Assembly (NCBI RefSeq): GCF_003610355.1 | Contig: NZ_RAPY01000002.1 | Span: 620,001-684,000, forward strand | Origin: Sphingobacterium detergens | GTDB taxonomy: Bacteria; Bacteroidota; Bacteroidia; Sphingobacteriales; Sphingobacteriaceae | Direction: 5' to 3' | DNA: 64,000 bases | Shown here: one piece after another, positions 63,346-64,000 of the stretch | How the letters are laid out: the number at the start of each line of letters is the position of its first letter | How positions within the stretch are numbered: the first letter of the stretch is position 1 | Translations under genes and position numbers: made by a program | Notes under the pieces: generated by a model | Databases searched by the model: none | The model's input: only the letters and a program-made list of their open reading frames with translations | Told to the model about the DNA's origin: nothing

Positions 63346-63930
63346 ATGCTATACGAAAATATCCTCAAAAATGTATCAAAGTGTATAACCTTGACAGGTG
63401 AGGAAACTGAACGGTTCACCGATCTGTTGACCATACGGAAGGAACCCAAGAAAACGATGCTTCTGCAAGAGGGGGAAATCTGCCAGTTTGAAGGATATCT
63501 TCAGAAAGGCTGTGTACGTATTTATTATCTTGACGAAAATGGTTTTGAGGTGACTTTGGCCTTTGCGGTCGAAGATTGGTGGATCAGTGATATCGCTTCT
63601 TTCCATTATCATACACCATCGAGCCTGTATATGGAAACATTGGAAGAATGTGAATTTTTGATGCTGACACCGGAGACTAAAGAAAAACTGCTGGATACTG
63701 TTCCAAAGTTTGAACGCGTCTTTCGTATGCTAGTACAGCGCCGGCTTGCCGTGCTCCAAAATAGGCTGATCCATACCATGGCCAAACCTGCGGCTGAACG
63801 CTATCTTGAATTTATCGACTTATACCCCACGATATCACAACGGGTACCGCAATATTATATCGCGTCTTACCTCGGTGTTTCGCCCGAATTTGTCAGCATC
63901 ATTCGCAAGCGGCTGGCCGCAAAAAAATAA
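63346..63930 (+). CDS. Crp/Fnr-family transcriptional regulator
   Basis: The 194-residue protein has a cyclic-nucleotide-binding-type beta-roll (about 25-115, LLQEGEICQFEGYLQKGCVRI) and a short C-terminal helix-turn-helix (about 150-190, YYIASYLGVSPEFVSIIRKR). Its length is normal for the Bacteroidota Crp/Fnr group, which mostly does not bind cAMP. The regulator starts 15 bases after the two-component gene and could be co-transcribed or control the gene that begins at 63957. Confidence 0.92.
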   Translation: MLYENILKNVSKCITLTGEETERFTDLLTIRKEPKKTMLLQEGEICQFEGYLQKGCVRIYYLDENGFEVTLAFAVEDWWISDIASFHYHTPSSLYMETLEECEFLMLTPETKEKLLDTVPKFERVFRMLVQRRLAVLQNRLIHTMAKPAAERYLEFIDLYPTISQRVPQYYIASYLGVSPEFVSIIRKRLAAKK

Positions 63931-63956
63931 TTGTCAACCTATCAAGAAAAGTGATT

Positions 63957-64000
63957 ATGAGTATCGAAGAAAAAGATTTTGGAAAGGCCTTTTTGTATTC
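63957..64000 (+). CDS. Start of an unidentified gene, cut by window end
   Basis: Only the first 14 codons are visible (MSIEEKDFGKAFLY), 26 bases after the Crp/Fnr gene. A possible ribosome site AAGAAAAG precedes it. It is too short to identify, but in this position it may be the target of the adjacent regulator. Confidence 0.5.
   Translation, partial: MSIEEKDFGKAFLY

Overview
The window reads as chromosomal DNA of a Bacteroidota bacterium, most like Sphingobacterium or a near relative in the Sphingobacteriaceae. The reasons are three SusC/SusD outer-membrane glycan-uptake pairs, an ECF sigma/FecR/STN-SusC signalling cascade, many short-spaced lipoproteins, mostly A-rich rather than Shine-Dalgarno ribosome sites, and several promoters of the Bacteroidota type (TTG about 20 bases before TAnnTTTG). 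No rRNA, tRNA, CRISPR array, transposase or integrase was seen.

Layout. (1) 1-5 kb: the end of a SusC, its SusD and a TlpA-like thioredoxin lipid-side protein, closed by a strong terminator. (2) 5-9.1 kb, minus strand: LacI regulator, a metzincin-type protease with a crystallin-like tail and a GH29 alpha-L-fucosidase, with two phased LacI-type operators between regulator and protease. (3) 9.2-17.2 kb, minus: ECF sigma (TTG start), FecR, STN-SusC, SusD and a small Ig-like lipoprotein, one complete cell-surface signalling locus. (4) 17.4-21.2 kb: poorly characterised exported proteins, including a leucine-rich-repeat protein. (5) 21.2-27 kb: an AcrA/AcrB/TolC-type drug efflux operon. (6) 27-28.6 kb: PepSY-like, DoxX and DinB proteins. 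(7) 28.8-36.4 kb: an OmpR-type two-component pair followed by a CzcCBA-type heavy-metal efflux operon, with an inverted repeat set on the efflux promoter. (8) 36.5-40.4 kb, minus: NEW3 protein/ABC ATPase/ABC permease, a small unknown, and an Hsp20 chaperone. (9) 40.7-49.4 kb: unknown exported proteins, a PPP-like phosphatase, an orphan SusD fused to an extra N-terminal domain, and an AT-rich run of orphan lipoproteins with a gene fragment. (10) 49.4-54.2 kb: a Fic protein with an unusual active site behind an array of six phased TGTCG boxes, a SMI1/KNR4 protein, an immunity-like unknown, and an AraC/short-chain dehydrogenase pair. (11) 54.5-64 kb: a third SusC/SusD pair, a second GH29 fucosidase with a discoidin-like tail, a histidine kinase/response regulator pair, a Crp/Fnr regulator, and the first codons of another gene.

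Together, regions 1-3 and 11 suggest a cell geared to importing fucose-containing glycans or glycoproteins under three different kinds of control (LacI, ECF sigma/FecR, classical two-component). The two RND pumps export drugs and metals. The most unusual signals are the Fic gene with its phased box array and Gln-for-His active site, the SusD fusion without a SusC partner, and the protease/fucosidase operon under paired operators.
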